Source of the DNA: an uncultured Bacteroidia bacterium
GTDB taxonomy: Bacteria > Bacteroidota > Bacteroidia > Bacteroidales > Prolixibacteraceae
Reading direction: 5' to 3'
Assembly (NCBI GenBank): GCA_903918045.1
Contig: CAIXCY010000233.1
Span: 1-56,530 of the forward strand
Length of the DNA: 56,530 nt
Shown here: piece by piece, positions 36,020 through 46,055 of the stretch
How the letters are laid out: each line of letters begins with the position of its first letter
Numbering within the stretch: position 1 is the first letter of the stretch
The notes under the pieces: model-generated
What the model was told of the DNA's origin: nothing
The model's input: the letters and a program-made list of their open reading frames with translations, nothing else
The model's database searches: none
Translations under genes and position numbers: made by a program

Positions 36020-38911
36020 TCAAAATTGCACCTCAACAAATTTCACTTCAAAAGGATTCAACCTTATCGATTGAACAGGATTTCCCAATTCTCTACCAAG
36101 GGCATTTACCTCAATAATTCGTTTTATAGGACGTCCGGCAATCTTGGATTCAAGGGTGATTTGTGCCGGTTTTCCTTCGAGTTCCCTGAAATGTAAAACC
36201 ACCGATTCCGGATTTTTGAACGAAGGGCGACTGTTCACAAGAAAAGCATTGTCACCCCCAGAAATCTTAAGAGTCTCCATTGAAGGAAACTTCAATTCAT
36301 TGGCTCCCGCAGGGAAAGTCCTGGTAGGGAATATATTCCGCTCGTTCCATGCATATTTGGTTGCAAAAGTATTTGTCGTATCTGCTGTTGAAGTAACCTG
36401 ATAGCTCCAGCTGAATGCACCCTCCTGAAAAGCACGGAAATTGGTGAACCAGTAATTATTCATCACATACGAATAGAGCCACGTCTTTCCCTGCTTGGGA
36501 TATCGTTCATATTTCTTCATGTTAAAATCACTGAATTGCCAAAGCGGCACTTCGTTGCTTACGATGATTACCTGTCCTTTTTTGCCACGCACCGATACGA
36601 AATTCTGCGCCGCATTCCAGTCTGAGGATGATCCGGGGAGCTGCTCTCCCTGGGTTAATATACCCCCGATTGTCTCAAATACAATTCTCGATTCGGGCAT
36701 TGAGAAGGGAAATGCAACGTAAAGCGCCTCAGGATCCGTTACTATAACCTTGCGCGCCAGATATTTAAATTCGATCTTCTTGACATTTTTATAAAGACGG
36801 ATCTCCAGGTCAATTCCTTTTGGAGAGCCCTGATCCCCTTTTTCAAACCCCTCAAGATCGGATGCAATTTTAACACTCTCCCAAACAATGCCATTGACTC
36901 CGCTTTCGATCTTCACATTTGAAACTGTGGTACGGATAAATGGTGCCGATTCATCCCGTTTCTTTGTGGTCTCCTTTACCGGTTGCCCGATGTTATAAGG
37001 ATTTTGAGTGTCAGCTAATTCCTGCTTAAGTTCTTTATCATACAGGCTGTTTAAAGCTCCTGTCGATTTATTTATTGTTAACTTATAAAAACTGTTTTCA
37101 AGCACAGTTGGGTTAGAATTATTTTCAGCCTTTGTTTGGATTTCACCCGACTCAATCTTTAAAGCTTTATATCCAAGGCCAGGAATGTCTTTCACCTCAA
37201 GCACCCAATAAGCCCCTTCTGCCCGTTTCGAAACCATTTGAGCAGCCACCTCCCTGCCGGTTGAGATATCTGTTATTCTGGGTTTTCCAGATACAGAAAG
37301 AATCTCATTATCAATAAATAAATTAATATCTCCCGAGCGGTTCCAGCCCATGGAATTTATCACATAGATCACCGGAAATTCGGCTTTTTTAAGATACTGC
37401 TGAAAACGGGCAAGCCCCTCCTCATGAAGCAGGGTTACCTTTTTGAGCGCCTCCCAGGCATAGGCCCCCTTTTGCAACCACTGACGCGTTGAATTTTCGG
37501 AATAGGGGTGATCGATACTTTCGTCGGCGCCACAGGTATGCTCATCAAAGAAAATTGCATTCTCACTGATATGGTTCATGTTTGTTTCCAGTGAGGTTGA
37601 TTGTTCGCCCCCCATCATTGCGACCATGGCAAATAGCCCGTCATCGCCCTGCTTCATATTCTGGGTCTTTCTTACCTCGGCTGTCTCGCGGGATGTAGAC
37701 CCATAACCATCGGTCCACCAGTCGAGCCAGGCATTTTTATATACGGGAAGGGTAGCGCCATATTTATTTTCAATATATGCGAAAAACTCACTTGCAACGG
37801 ACAAACGAAGTTTTGGAGATTCGTGGGTTGCATTCCAGTTTTTCACCAGTTCGCATGCAGCAGTTGATGGTGGCGAATTATCTGTAAAATAGCCTGAAAA
37901 TTGAATGCCGATCTTGTCGAACGGATAATGTTTCTCATCCAGTTTTGCAAGGTGATTGAGCATATTGGGGACTTTAATCGCTTTTGACTCCATTCCAAAA
38001 AAATTTCCCGTCATATAATGGTCGGCCCTGAAAGCGAGTAATCGAGCACCCGAGGGCGCTTCCCACCAGAATGCTGTAGGTTTATCAAAGGGAAGTATAG
38101 AACGGGTTTCATTAATCCCCATATCAAGATACTTTACCCCTGTATTCTTAAAATAATCTGGCATACACCAGGCGATCCCGTTAACGTCATCCTGCATGGC
38201 AGTGTTGACAAGTATTCCAAGTTTATCAAACTCCTTCAGCGGCTGAAGAAAATCAACCATAATATTCTCATCCGAGATTTCAGCCATATTGCAGTACATT
38301 CCGGTGACTTCAATCCGACCTTCTGCAATCCGTTTTTTGAACCGCTCAATTTGAGAAGAGGGTCGTGAACGGAGGTATTCCCTGGTCACCCAGGATGATT
38401 CGCAGCTCCAGCGGAATTTAGCGGCATCGGGAAGTGTATCGGTCTGATCGCAATAATCGAGTGCATAGTCGATGTAACGCATGTGCTCAGCAAGTATTTC
38501 AGATTGCGGTCGTGTATATCCGATGTCAGTATGGGCATGCTGGACCAGATCAATCTCCCACTTCTTAACCGGAGTTAACGTAAACGGATATTTTCCAGCA
38601 AAAACTTTATCCCCTTTTACGAGAATATCCAACTTTTTTACTGAATTAACAGCTGAAACAGTTAATAAAAGCACATTATCCCCTTTCTTCACTGAGTCTT
38701 TCTGAAACTTCTCGCCCGAAATGGAAAATGTAAGTTCACCGGGTTGTTCAGCTTTGATATCAGCGATGATTTGCTGAACCATTTTACCACCCTGTTTAAA
38801 TAAAACTGGTGCATTTCTGAAAGTTACGGAGGTAGTTTTAGCCGTTTGGGCGTGTACAGAGAGCATCGCTGCCAGCAGAGAGGCTGCAAGAATAAGACGA
38901 ATCTTTCTCAT
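36020..38911 (-). CDS. Secreted GH38-like alpha-mannosidase (fourth GH38)
   Basis: A 963-residue exported protein (signal peptide about 1-22, ending SVHAQ). The N-terminal beta-sandwich (25-115) leads to QHAHTDIGYT (His125, His127, Asp129), then the candidate nucleophile pair Asp241/242 in MQDDVNG and the FDEHTCGADES loop. The C-terminal half is all-beta. It is closest in layout to the gene at 65 (same lead-in and FDEHT loop) but lacks FN3 and discoidin modules. A 193-bp gap upstream, one of the longest in the run, could hold a promoter; no perfect TAnnTTTG was found on the coding strand. Confidence 0.88.
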   Translation of the reverse strand: MRKIRLILAASLLAAMLSVHAQTAKTTSVTFRNAPVLFKQGGKMVQQIIADIKAEQPGELTFSISGEKFQKDSVKKGDNVLLLTVSAVNSVKKLDILVKGDKVFAGKYPFTLTPVKKWEIDLVQHAHTDIGYTRPQSEILAEHMRYIDYALDYCDQTDTLPDAAKFRWSCESSWVTREYLRSRPSSQIERFKKRIAEGRIEVTGMYCNMAEISDENIMVDFLQPLKEFDKLGILVNTAMQDDVNGIAWCMPDYFKNTGVKYLDMGINETRSILPFDKPTAFWWEAPSGARLLAFRADHYMTGNFFGMESKAIKVPNMLNHLAKLDEKHYPFDKIGIQFSGYFTDNSPPSTAACELVKNWNATHESPKLRLSVASEFFAYIENKYGATLPVYKNAWLDWWTDGYGSTSRETAEVRKTQNMKQGDDGLFAMVAMMGGEQSTSLETNMNHISENAIFFDEHTCGADESIDHPYSENSTRQWLQKGAYAWEALKKVTLLHEEGLARFQQYLKKAEFPVIYVINSMGWNRSGDINLFIDNEILSVSGKPRITDISTGREVAAQMVSKRAEGAYWVLEVKDIPGLGYKALKIESGEIQTKAENNSNPTVLENSFYKLTINKSTGALNSLYDKELKQELADTQNPYNIGQPVKETTKKRDESAPFIRTTVSNVKIESGVNGIVWESVKIASDLEGFEKGDQGSPKGIDLEIRLYKNVKKIEFKYLARKVIVTDPEALYVAFPFSMPESRIVFETIGGILTQGEQLPGSSSDWNAAQNFVSVRGKKGQVIIVSNEVPLWQFSDFNMKKYERYPKQGKTWLYSYVMNNYWFTNFRAFQEGAFSWSYQVTSTADTTNTFATKYAWNERNIFPTRTFPAGANELKFPSMETLKISGGDNAFLVNSRPSFKNPESVVLHFRELEGKPAQITLESKIAGRPIKRIIEVNALGRELGNPVQSIRLNPFEVKFVEVQF

Positions 38912-39104
38912 AAAGGTGTTAATTTTTAGTTTAAAGCAGGAAAAAAGTGGTTATCAGAATCAAATTTCAGGCAATTTTATTTTGAAGTTTAATATTAGGG
39001 CTTTTTCGTCAAATATTAGTAATAGTTAAACGATAAATTATTAGCTTTTATCAATACAATATTCACCTTGCAGATAAAAGATTGACCGTTATATTTGCAT
39101 TTAA

Positions 39105-41036
39105 TTAATGAACTTCCACATTATCAAAATCAACCCGGTTAAAGCTACTTCCAAGCCCAATCATGCCGTGAGTATAGGTTGAATCAATGATTTCGGCAAC
39201 TGTTTGACCATTAATTTCAGCCGTAATTTTATCCCCCTTTGCATCCAGTTGAAGTGAATACCAGCTATCTTTGGGAAGAGCAATCAATCCTGACACCATT
39301 CTTTTGGTCCCTGCCATTAGGTCCCATTTGCCCGAAGATTGGAGCTTCAGCTGATAGGCTTCGGCCAATTGATGCGACCGGTGCATTTCTGTGGCCCGGG
39401 ATAAAACAAAAGCATAACTGTAAGGTTCGGCAAAGAACACCTCGCATTTGACGGAATAATCACGCCATAACGTGTCACCAACTACAGTCTGATTAAATAC
39501 CGGAGAATCTTCCCATTCGATAATTCTTCGGGTAATTAGCTGACGCAGGCAATTGCCTTTTCCGTCGTTCCGACTTGCAACCTCAAATGCACCACCCTGA
39601 TCCATGAAATATTTAGGTGTGCTTTTTACCTTTTCATCTTCGAAGCCGGCCACAAACGGGAACGGGAATGGCTTATTTTCCGCTGGAGTGGCCCATCCTT
39701 TTTGCTGACCTGTCGTAGTTGTAAACGTGTAAAGTGCTTTAGGTTCAAGAGTTATTGCAAATCGGCCACTTCGTATTGGAACTGATTTGAGTTGTTCGAA
39801 GATTTTGCCTTTCACAACAGTCTCCCAGACAAACACTTTCTCCATTGGACTATTGTTGTCAATTTTAAAGGTTAATGTTTGAGGTTTATCTGAATCCATT
39901 GTCTCAATAACAATGCTGAAGTCGTTCTTTCCTAAGGGTGAAACCATTGTGACGTAACTCCCTCTCTGTTCGAGGTATCCACAAGCCGAATCAACATATC
40001 TCCATCCTGGTTCGGCAAACTGTGTGGTGTGGGCAACAGACCAAATAGCCGGTTCAACATCATAATAACCTGACCAGGGAGAATTTGCGGTCATGAGTCC
40101 GGAGTTAGGCAGAGAAAGATTATTGAAATAGGAGGTGATCAGGCTCCAGGTAATATTCTTGGTCATTCGCCCCTCGATATAATCGCGGTTGTACATTTTG
40201 GCAAGGTATTCAAAACCTGCCCAGTCTCCTTTCCATGGACCACCTTCATTATTCCAGACAGGTAGCCCGAAACTTTTAGCATTTTCGCTGCTGTCATAAG
40301 CACGATCCCGTTCGGTGTAATGATCGCCGATCACATCAACAGCCTGCCCGAGCGCATCATCCTTTTTCATATCATCGGCGATCTGCCACTGGTTATGACA
40401 GCAAAGGTCAGCTGCAACCAGTTTTACTTCATTCAATCCATTGTCATTTAATGCTTTTCGCAGATTTTTTACAAATTCGATATCATACATCCGCTCGTTC
40501 CAGATACCCGTATAGTCAATTTTCAGGTTGTGATAAGTCTTTGCACCCGTGATAAAGGCAATGATATAATTGATATTATCCTGAGAATAGTATTTCCCAT
40601 CGCCGATCCAGCCGGGTGCGCCCCATTCAAGGCAATCGAGAAGGATTGTTGGATTTCGTTTTTTGGCCTCTTTCATCAGCCACCACTCGTAACCACGGTC
40701 GAAATACTCCGGTTTGGGATGGTCAAATTCTTCACGTGTCCGGGCATGACTCGGTTCCGTGCCGCAGGTTGAATTGGCATCGCCGCCAATCTCAACCTTC
40801 AGATGCTGAAGGCTGGCCCCGAATTTGGGTTTAAACAGAAAATCGAGAACCTGACTCCGGTAAGGCTCAGGATAATCGATCAAAAGCCGCGTGGATGCTC
40901 CGGCACTCAGGGCGCCGATCCCTTCGAAAACGCGTCCTTTGCCTGAAGGATCTATAACGATTTGTTGCTGGGCAAATCCCAAATACCCTGAGCCGATTAA
41001 AAGAATCAGCATTCCAATTAATACCTTAATATTCAT
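39105..41036 (-). CDS. Secreted GH59 galactocerebrosidase-like beta-galactosidase
   Basis: A 643-residue exported protein (signal peptide about 1-22) with striking, full-length resemblance to animal lysosomal galactocerebrosidase (GALC): FEGIGALSAGAS (37-48), YPEPYRSQVLDFLFKP (55-70), LKVEIGGD (79-86), RGYEWWLMKEAKKRNP (114-129), GIWNERMYD (acid/base Glu181) and VWNNEGGPW (nucleophile Glu264). After the barrel come the small beta-sandwich and a C-terminal lectin-like domain (about 455-643) as in GALC. Expected activity is removal of terminal beta-galactose; whether from a glycolipid or a polysaccharide is unknown. It is followed upstream, after 18 bp, by an ORF6N gene. Confidence 0.92.
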   Translation of the reverse strand: MNIKVLIGMLILLIGSGYLGFAQQQIVIDPSGKGRVFEGIGALSAGASTRLLIDYPEPYRSQVLDFLFKPKFGASLQHLKVEIGGDANSTCGTEPSHARTREEFDHPKPEYFDRGYEWWLMKEAKKRNPTILLDCLEWGAPGWIGDGKYYSQDNINYIIAFITGAKTYHNLKIDYTGIWNERMYDIEFVKNLRKALNDNGLNEVKLVAADLCCHNQWQIADDMKKDDALGQAVDVIGDHYTERDRAYDSSENAKSFGLPVWNNEGGPWKGDWAGFEYLAKMYNRDYIEGRMTKNITWSLITSYFNNLSLPNSGLMTANSPWSGYYDVEPAIWSVAHTTQFAEPGWRYVDSACGYLEQRGSYVTMVSPLGKNDFSIVIETMDSDKPQTLTFKIDNNSPMEKVFVWETVVKGKIFEQLKSVPIRSGRFAITLEPKALYTFTTTTGQQKGWATPAENKPFPFPFVAGFEDEKVKSTPKYFMDQGGAFEVASRNDGKGNCLRQLITRRIIEWEDSPVFNQTVVGDTLWRDYSVKCEVFFAEPYSYAFVLSRATEMHRSHQLAEAYQLKLQSSGKWDLMAGTKRMVSGLIALPKDSWYSLQLDAKGDKITAEINGQTVAEIIDSTYTHGMIGLGSSFNRVDFDNVEVH

Positions 41037-41054
41037 ATCACCTATTTTAAATAC

Positions 41055-41579
41055 TTAATATCCAATACCTTTCCGTGGCGGTGGATTTACCTGTTTGTTG
41101 ATTAGTTCATCGAGATAATTGAAAACAAGTTCAATATTTTTATCCTGGTTTTGAAGCTTCTTTTTAATCTCTTCGATTTCAAGTTTTAATTCAAGGGTGT
41201 CGGTAACCATAAGTCTCAGCTTTGTGAAAATCCGCATAATCTGAATATTTACCGCGATTGCGCGATCACTATTTAAAATCCCGGACAACATTGCAACTCC
41301 TTGTTCTGTAAATGCATATGGTATACTCCGGGTCCCTCCCCATCTTGCTCTTCCAAATTGGAATAGCAAGATTTCGAATTCTTCACTACTCAGTTGAAAC
41401 ATAAAGTCTTCCGGAAAACGTTTGATGTTTCGTTTAACTGCCTTGTTTAGATTTCCGGTTGAAACCCCATACAATTCGGCAAGATCTTTATCAAGCATAA
41501 CCTTTAGACCCCTGATTAATAGTATCTTGCTTCCAATAATTTCATCGGGGACCAAAACACTCGTTTTTTCTGTGTCCAT
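41055..41579 (-). CDS. ORF6N-domain (KilA-N/antirepressor-type) DNA-binding protein
   Basis: A 174-residue protein; ATG 41579 (MDTEKTSVLVPDEI) is preferred over a GTG three codons upstream. The N-terminal ORF6N domain (about 10-95) shows KILLIRGLKVMLDKDLAELYGVS, LNKAVKRNIKRFPEDFMFQL and YAFTEQGVAMLS. The C-terminal 45 residues are a charged coiled coil (LELKLEIEEIKKKLQNQ). ORF6N proteins are phage-derived DNA-binding proteins, abundant in Bacteroidota as orphan genes. It is the first gene of the minus-strand run here, 18 bp before the GH59 gene and divergent from the serine hydrolase gene, so it could regulate this promoter region, though nothing proves it. Confidence 0.9.
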   Translation of the reverse strand: MDTEKTSVLVPDEIIGSKILLIRGLKVMLDKDLAELYGVSTGNLNKAVKRNIKRFPEDFMFQLSSEEFEILLFQFGRARWGGTRSIPYAFTEQGVAMLSGILNSDRAIAVNIQIMRIFTKLRLMVTDTLELKLEIEEIKKKLQNQDKNIELVFNYLDELINKQVNPPPRKGIGY

Positions 41580-41737
41580 CAGATTCACATTTAGTGGTAT
41601 ATTACCAAACTAAAATAAGTGTCTATTTTAATCCTAAGATACAAAATTTCAGCTTATCAAGGTGTTCATCCTTAATTTTAGTATAATTTAAAACTATCTG
41701 TTAACTTCAATGTTATTAATGTATTGTTTTAAGACTA

Positions 41738-41770
41738 TTTGCATTCAAACAATTATTTAACATACGTTTG
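41738..41770 (+). promoter_or_regulatory. Bacteroidota-type promoter for the serine hydrolase gene
   Basis: TTTG at 41738-41741 and TACGTTTG at 41763-41770 are separated by 21 bp, an exact match to the -33 TTTG / -7 TAnnTTTG consensus of the phylum's primary sigma factor. It lies 61 bp upstream of the start codon at 41832, in the 252-bp divergent gap with the ORF6N gene. Confidence 0.62.
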
Positions 41771-41831
41771 GTTTATCGTTACAGGAAATGCACTATGCTT
41801 TAGAAGATTACATTATTTAAAATGAACTGAC

Positions 41832-43616
41832 ATGCGAAAAATTATCTCTCTTTTTATAGCAGCCTTTTGCTATGTTACAGCCTTTGCTCAGGAGGCAAAA
41901 GTAAATAAGCAGTTGAACGGCTTGGACCAATATATGACGCAAACGCTTAAAGACTGGAATACACCTGGTGCATGTATTGGTATTGTTTATAAAAACAAGC
42001 TTGTATTTACAAAAGGATATGGCTACCGTGATTATGAAAAGAAACTGCCTGTTACCCCAAATACGTTATATCAGATTGCTTCAAACACAAAGCTATTCAC
42101 AACAATCGCAACCGGAATGGTTATCGAAAAGGGAAAGCTTGATTGGGACAAACCAATAAAAACTTATGTTCCTTCCATTCAGTTTTATAATGACGAACTT
42201 AACAATACGGTTACAATTCATGACATGCTTTCGCACCGGACTGGCATCTCACGCCACGATCTGATCTGGTATAAAGCAGATTTTTCAAGAAAAGAATTAT
42301 TTGAAAAGTTAAAATATCTCGAGCCAAGCCAGCCATTAAGACAGGGATTTTTATACAACAATCTGATGTATGCTGCAAGCGGATATATTATTGAACTTTT
42401 AACCGGAAAAACATGGGAAAATTACGTGCGTGAAAATATTTTCAGCCCGCTGCAAATGAACAGCACTGTTTTCAGCATAAGTGATATGACGAAGCAAGCT
42501 GACTATGGTGTCCCGTTTAACGAGAAAAGAGATACAACTATACTTTACCGCATTCCGTTTTATGAAGAGACGGGTGGTCTGGGTCCTGCAGGTTCAATCA
42601 TTTCAAATGTAAATGATATGTCGCACTGGCTCATGGCCTTGATGAACGATGGAAAATATGAAGGCGAACAAGTGCTTCCTTCATCAGCAGTCAAGACCAG
42701 TTTAACGCCCTCGGTTGCATTGCCAAATACAAATCTTGAAAAAGGATTTACTGAAATTTTAAATCCGGTTTATGCAATGGGGCGGCAACAATCATCATAC
42801 CGCGGGCACCTTTTGGCTTATCATGGAGGAGATTTGCCAGGGTTTCATTCGCAGATCTCTTATATGCCAATGGACAGTGTTGGTGTGATTGTGTTCGTAA
42901 TTGGCGACCAAAGTGCACCGCTTTATAATATCATCTCTTTTAATGTTTATGAACGTTTGTTAGGGCTTTCGCTGACACCCTGGAGTGAACGGATTTTGAA
43001 AGAGGTAAATGAAGGCAAAAAAATCAGCAGAGAAGCCAGGGGGAAATCAGCGGTAGGGAAAATTGAGGGAACAAAACCTTCGCATCATATGGAAGATTAC
43101 GCAGGAGCGTATGAAAATGGTGCTTATGGAATAATTAATATAACTCAAAAAGATACAGCCATGCAGTTCACGCTGCATCATATCTCCCTTCCGCTTTATC
43201 ATTTTCACTATGACCGTTTTGACACACCAAATGATGAACAGGACGGGTTATACTCATTAAACTTTGGCACAAATCCACAGGGTGACATTGACCGATTTGT
43301 AGTTTCATTGGATGAAGGTGAAGCTACATTTAAAAAGAAACCGGATATGTCACTAAGTGATGTAAAAACGCTTTCACAATACACCGGAAAATATGAAATA
43401 GCGGGAACGATTATAACAGTTGTGTTAAAAAATGAAAACCAGCTATACCTTACTGTTCCGGGACAACCTGCAATTGAGCTAATTCCTTATAAGACAAGAT
43501 TATTCCATACAAAAGAATTCTCAGATATGACAATAGAATTCATTCAACAAAATGGACAAATAACTGCAATGAAGCAAAAAGATCCTTCCGGTGAATATGA
43601 AATAAAGAAGAAATAA
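41832..43616 (+). CDS. Secreted serine beta-lactamase-like hydrolase (class C/AmpC-type) with C-terminal DUF3471-like domain
   Basis: A 594-residue exported protein (signal peptide about 1-19, ending TAFAQ). The penicillin-binding/class C fold spans about 25-385: SNTK (Ser84-Lys87), YNN (Tyr175) and HGG (331-333) are the three active-site boxes. The C-terminal ~200 residues are a lipocalin-like DUF3471-type domain. Such proteins are esterases or D-amino-acid peptidases more often than beta-lactamases. It is one of only two complete plus-strand genes in the window and is separately promoted; its stop lies 6 bp from the stop of the convergent SGNH gene. A role in de-esterification of the glycan is possible but unsupported. 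Confidence 0.88.
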   Translation: MRKIISLFIAAFCYVTAFAQEAKVNKQLNGLDQYMTQTLKDWNTPGACIGIVYKNKLVFTKGYGYRDYEKKLPVTPNTLYQIASNTKLFTTIATGMVIEKGKLDWDKPIKTYVPSIQFYNDELNNTVTIHDMLSHRTGISRHDLIWYKADFSRKELFEKLKYLEPSQPLRQGFLYNNLMYAASGYIIELLTGKTWENYVRENIFSPLQMNSTVFSISDMTKQADYGVPFNEKRDTTILYRIPFYEETGGLGPAGSIISNVNDMSHWLMALMNDGKYEGEQVLPSSAVKTSLTPSVALPNTNLEKGFTEILNPVYAMGRQQSSYRGHLLAYHGGDLPGFHSQISYMPMDSVGVIVFVIGDQSAPLYNIISFNVYERLLGLSLTPWSERILKEVNEGKKISREARGKSAVGKIEGTKPSHHMEDYAGAYENGAYGIINITQKDTAMQFTLHHISLPLYHFHYDRFDTPNDEQDGLYSLNFGTNPQGDIDRFVVSLDEGEATFKKKPDMSLSDVKTLSQYTGKYEIAGTIITVVLKNENQLYLTVPGQPAIELIPYKTRLFHTKEFSDMTIEFIQQNGQITAMKQKDPSGEYEIKKK

Positions 43617-43622
43617 AGAACG

Positions 43623-45848
43623 TTATGGCTCGGCAATCAGGGATCTGATTGCTTCTGCCCAAATCTGATACCCCTTTTCGGTCGGATGGCAGAAGTCGCC
43701 CATGATCTCTTTTGAAATGGTTCCATCTGGTGAAAGCATCCTCGGACCAATATCAACCAATGTGATTTTTTCTGCTTTGGCAAACTGTGTAAGATTTCTG
43801 TTTATTTCGTTGATCAGAACCCTGCGCGGATTGTCGGCAGTTTGTTCACGTGGGAAAACGGCCATTAGGATGATTTTTGCCCCCGGCACTTTGGAACGTA
43901 CCCTGAGACAAACTGCACGAATCCCCTCAACGATCTCCTCAGCACTGTTCATCCGGGCATTATTGGTCTGACTTGTATTGTTTGTCCCGATATCGATGAT
44001 CACCTTACCGGGGTGAAGTCCGTCAAGCTCACCATGATCAAGACGCCATAAGGCATTTTGTGTGCGGTCCCATCCAAAACCAAGATTTAAAACCCGGTAA
44101 TTTCCGAAAAGCGATGCCCACGTTTTAGGGCCGTTAGGAACCCTTGGGCTTCCGTCTGCATGCCTGATCCGAGGCTCACCGCCCCAGAAATGGGTAATCG
44201 AATTGCCAATCAATACAATTTCAGGGTTTATAGAGTCTTTGATCTGCAAAACCTCGGCGTGGCGACCCCACCAGTTGTAACTGTCCTCCTCAAGTTTTGA
44301 TGCAGGAACAATGGCTGAATTTGCCGGGATTTCGGCATCGTGCGATTTGTCATCCATAAGCTCAGACAACAAAGGCTCCATGGCCTGCGCCCACCGTTTA
44401 GCCCCCTCCGGACTCGGATGCAACCAGTCGGGCATCATCTCGTGATTGATCGATCCGTCCATATTCAGAAAGACATGGTTTACATCACAATAGAAAATAT
44501 GTTTTCTGTCGGCAAGTCCGGAGACCAGGTCTGAGGCCCGCTCAAGAATTGCGCGGTGAGATGTGGGATTCGGTCCGCCATAACATCCCGGGAAACATCG
44601 CATTACAACAACCTTAGAATCGGGACATTTTTCACGCAGCAGTTTCACAATAGCCTCGATGCCGCCTGCAAGCTGGCCGGCGGTATGTCGTGTCGGGTAA
44701 TTCTTCTCATCGATGTTATTGGTTCCTATCTCCACGATTATAACTTTGGGCGATTGACCTTCGAGTTCACCATGCTGAATATTCCAGAGCAGATTCTCGG
44801 TGCGATAACCGGAATAACCCAGATTAATCGATTTTCTGGGTTCAAAAAACTGCTTCCAGACCGGCTGATATTCGGGTTTCTCAAAATTATTGGTAATTGA
44901 ATTCCCGATCAGGATCAGGTCGAACTTCTCTTTGGCGACAAGTGCCAGTTTCTCCGCATGACGGTCAGAACTATAACCGGCCACCGGAATCGCAGCCGGA
45001 TTTACAACCGTTGATTTTAGTTCTCCCTTCGTCTCCAAAAAGTTTTTAAGGACCTCTGCCAGTTTAGGGCAAATTGCATTCAGCGTTTTACCACCTGCCA
45101 AAACTTTGGTAGTATCGGTAATCAGCTTAAAGGAGGCCTGCCCATCATATCCGATCCAGGTTTTGGTATATTCACCGGCACTTCTGATCCACTCTTTATT
45201 ACCATCCGACGAGAAGGTGCAAAGCAACCTCCCTTTTAGTCTCAATGGTGGCATAACAGCACAAAATACTGTTCCAGGGACAGTTTCATCCAGGTTGGAA
45301 GGATTCACAAGAATCAAATCGTCGGGCTGTTCCTCATTTACAAGTTTTTGAACCGTACGTGCTGCGAGGTATCCTCGCGATCCAAGACCTAAAATACCAA
45401 AATGATCACCTCCTATTCCAAGCTCCTTAGCGTTTGCACGCAGAGTTCTGTATGCCTGAAGTGAATTTAGAAGCGCTAGATTTGATATGAGGGAATCTTC
45501 CTGTTTCCCGTTGCATTCCCAGTTCGCTACATCAAAACCTTCATCTAAAAGAAAATGAAGAACTTTTTCATTGATATCTCCTGTTTTTGGAAGTTCTGCA
45601 GAATTCCCGGAAAGCAGCAAAATGGTCCCTCTTTTAAGTTTTGTTTTTGTAAAATTCAGATGTAAGATTAGAGCACCGCCATTTACTTCAGCCTTAATTT
45701 GATTTTTATCAGATAGTAATTGACCAGCTAGGGAAATGTATGATTCCTTGGCTGGATTTTGCTTTATGTCACTTATTGTTTGTCCAAATGAAGGAACAGT
45801 TAATAACAGTAAAATAAAGGTTGCAATTATTAGCGTCGAGAATTTCAT
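43623..45848 (-). CDS. Secreted three-domain esterase: degenerate alpha/beta-hydrolase plus two SGNH/GDSL domains
   Basis: A 741-residue exported protein (signal peptide about 1-23). Residues 60-275 look like an alpha/beta-hydrolase, but the nucleophile elbow reads GLGSRG (Ser157) rather than GxSxG, so it may be inactive. Two SGNH domains of the PAF-acetylhydrolase type follow in tandem, both with full catalytic blocks: domain A has GNSIT (Ser317), GTNN and DWLH (Asp474/His477); domain B has GNSIT (Ser550), GTNN and DFCH (Asp718/His721). These domains remove acyl (often acetyl) esters from sugars. In this cluster they probably deacylate the target glycan before the exo-glycosidases act. Confidence 0.87.
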   Translation of the reverse strand: MKFSTLIIATFILLLLTVPSFGQTISDIKQNPAKESYISLAGQLLSDKNQIKAEVNGGALILHLNFTKTKLKRGTILLLSGNSAELPKTGDINEKVLHFLLDEGFDVANWECNGKQEDSLISNLALLNSLQAYRTLRANAKELGIGGDHFGILGLGSRGYLAARTVQKLVNEEQPDDLILVNPSNLDETVPGTVFCAVMPPLRLKGRLLCTFSSDGNKEWIRSAGEYTKTWIGYDGQASFKLITDTTKVLAGGKTLNAICPKLAEVLKNFLETKGELKSTVVNPAAIPVAGYSSDRHAEKLALVAKEKFDLILIGNSITNNFEKPEYQPVWKQFFEPRKSINLGYSGYRTENLLWNIQHGELEGQSPKVIIVEIGTNNIDEKNYPTRHTAGQLAGGIEAIVKLLREKCPDSKVVVMRCFPGCYGGPNPTSHRAILERASDLVSGLADRKHIFYCDVNHVFLNMDGSINHEMMPDWLHPSPEGAKRWAQAMEPLLSELMDDKSHDAEIPANSAIVPASKLEEDSYNWWGRHAEVLQIKDSINPEIVLIGNSITHFWGGEPRIRHADGSPRVPNGPKTWASLFGNYRVLNLGFGWDRTQNALWRLDHGELDGLHPGKVIIDIGTNNTSQTNNARMNSAEEIVEGIRAVCLRVRSKVPGAKIILMAVFPREQTADNPRRVLINEINRNLTQFAKAEKITLVDIGPRMLSPDGTISKEIMGDFCHPTEKGYQIWAEAIRSLIAEP

Positions 45849-45904
45849 TATGGTTGGTTAATAAAAAAGGTGATTAACTAAATAAAAAGTGGAAAATTTA
45901 ACCC

Positions 45905-46008
45905 CAACGAACCGCTGAGGAAAATCTCAGAGATTTCGCAAAGTATTAAACAAAAAAACAATAACTCTGCGGCCCTTTGCGCTTTCTTTGCGTAATATCT
46001 CTGCGGTA
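45905..46008. repeat. Interspersed intergenic repeat of the GCGCAAAG/CTCTGCGG type
   Basis: The spacer holds AAATCTCAGAGATTT (a 7-bp inverted repeat around one base) and then CTCTGCGGCCCTTTGCGC, CTTTCTTTGCGTAAT and CTCTGCGG. Spacers with this vocabulary (TTTGCGC, TTTGCGTAA, CTCTGCGG) recur between genes in many Bacteroidota genomes. It has no coding potential and sits in the 207-bp gap between the rhamnosidase-like and SGNH genes. Confidence 0.6.
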
Positions 46009-46055
46009 AAAATATTTTTGATTCAACATTATTTTGTTCAAGGCCAATTTAAAAT

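Noticed and set aside
41832-43616. Antibiotic-resistance beta-lactamase
   Set aside because: The SxxK/YxN/HxG boxes are shared by class C-like esterases and peptidases; the extra lipocalin-like C-terminal domain and the context argue against a resistance enzyme.
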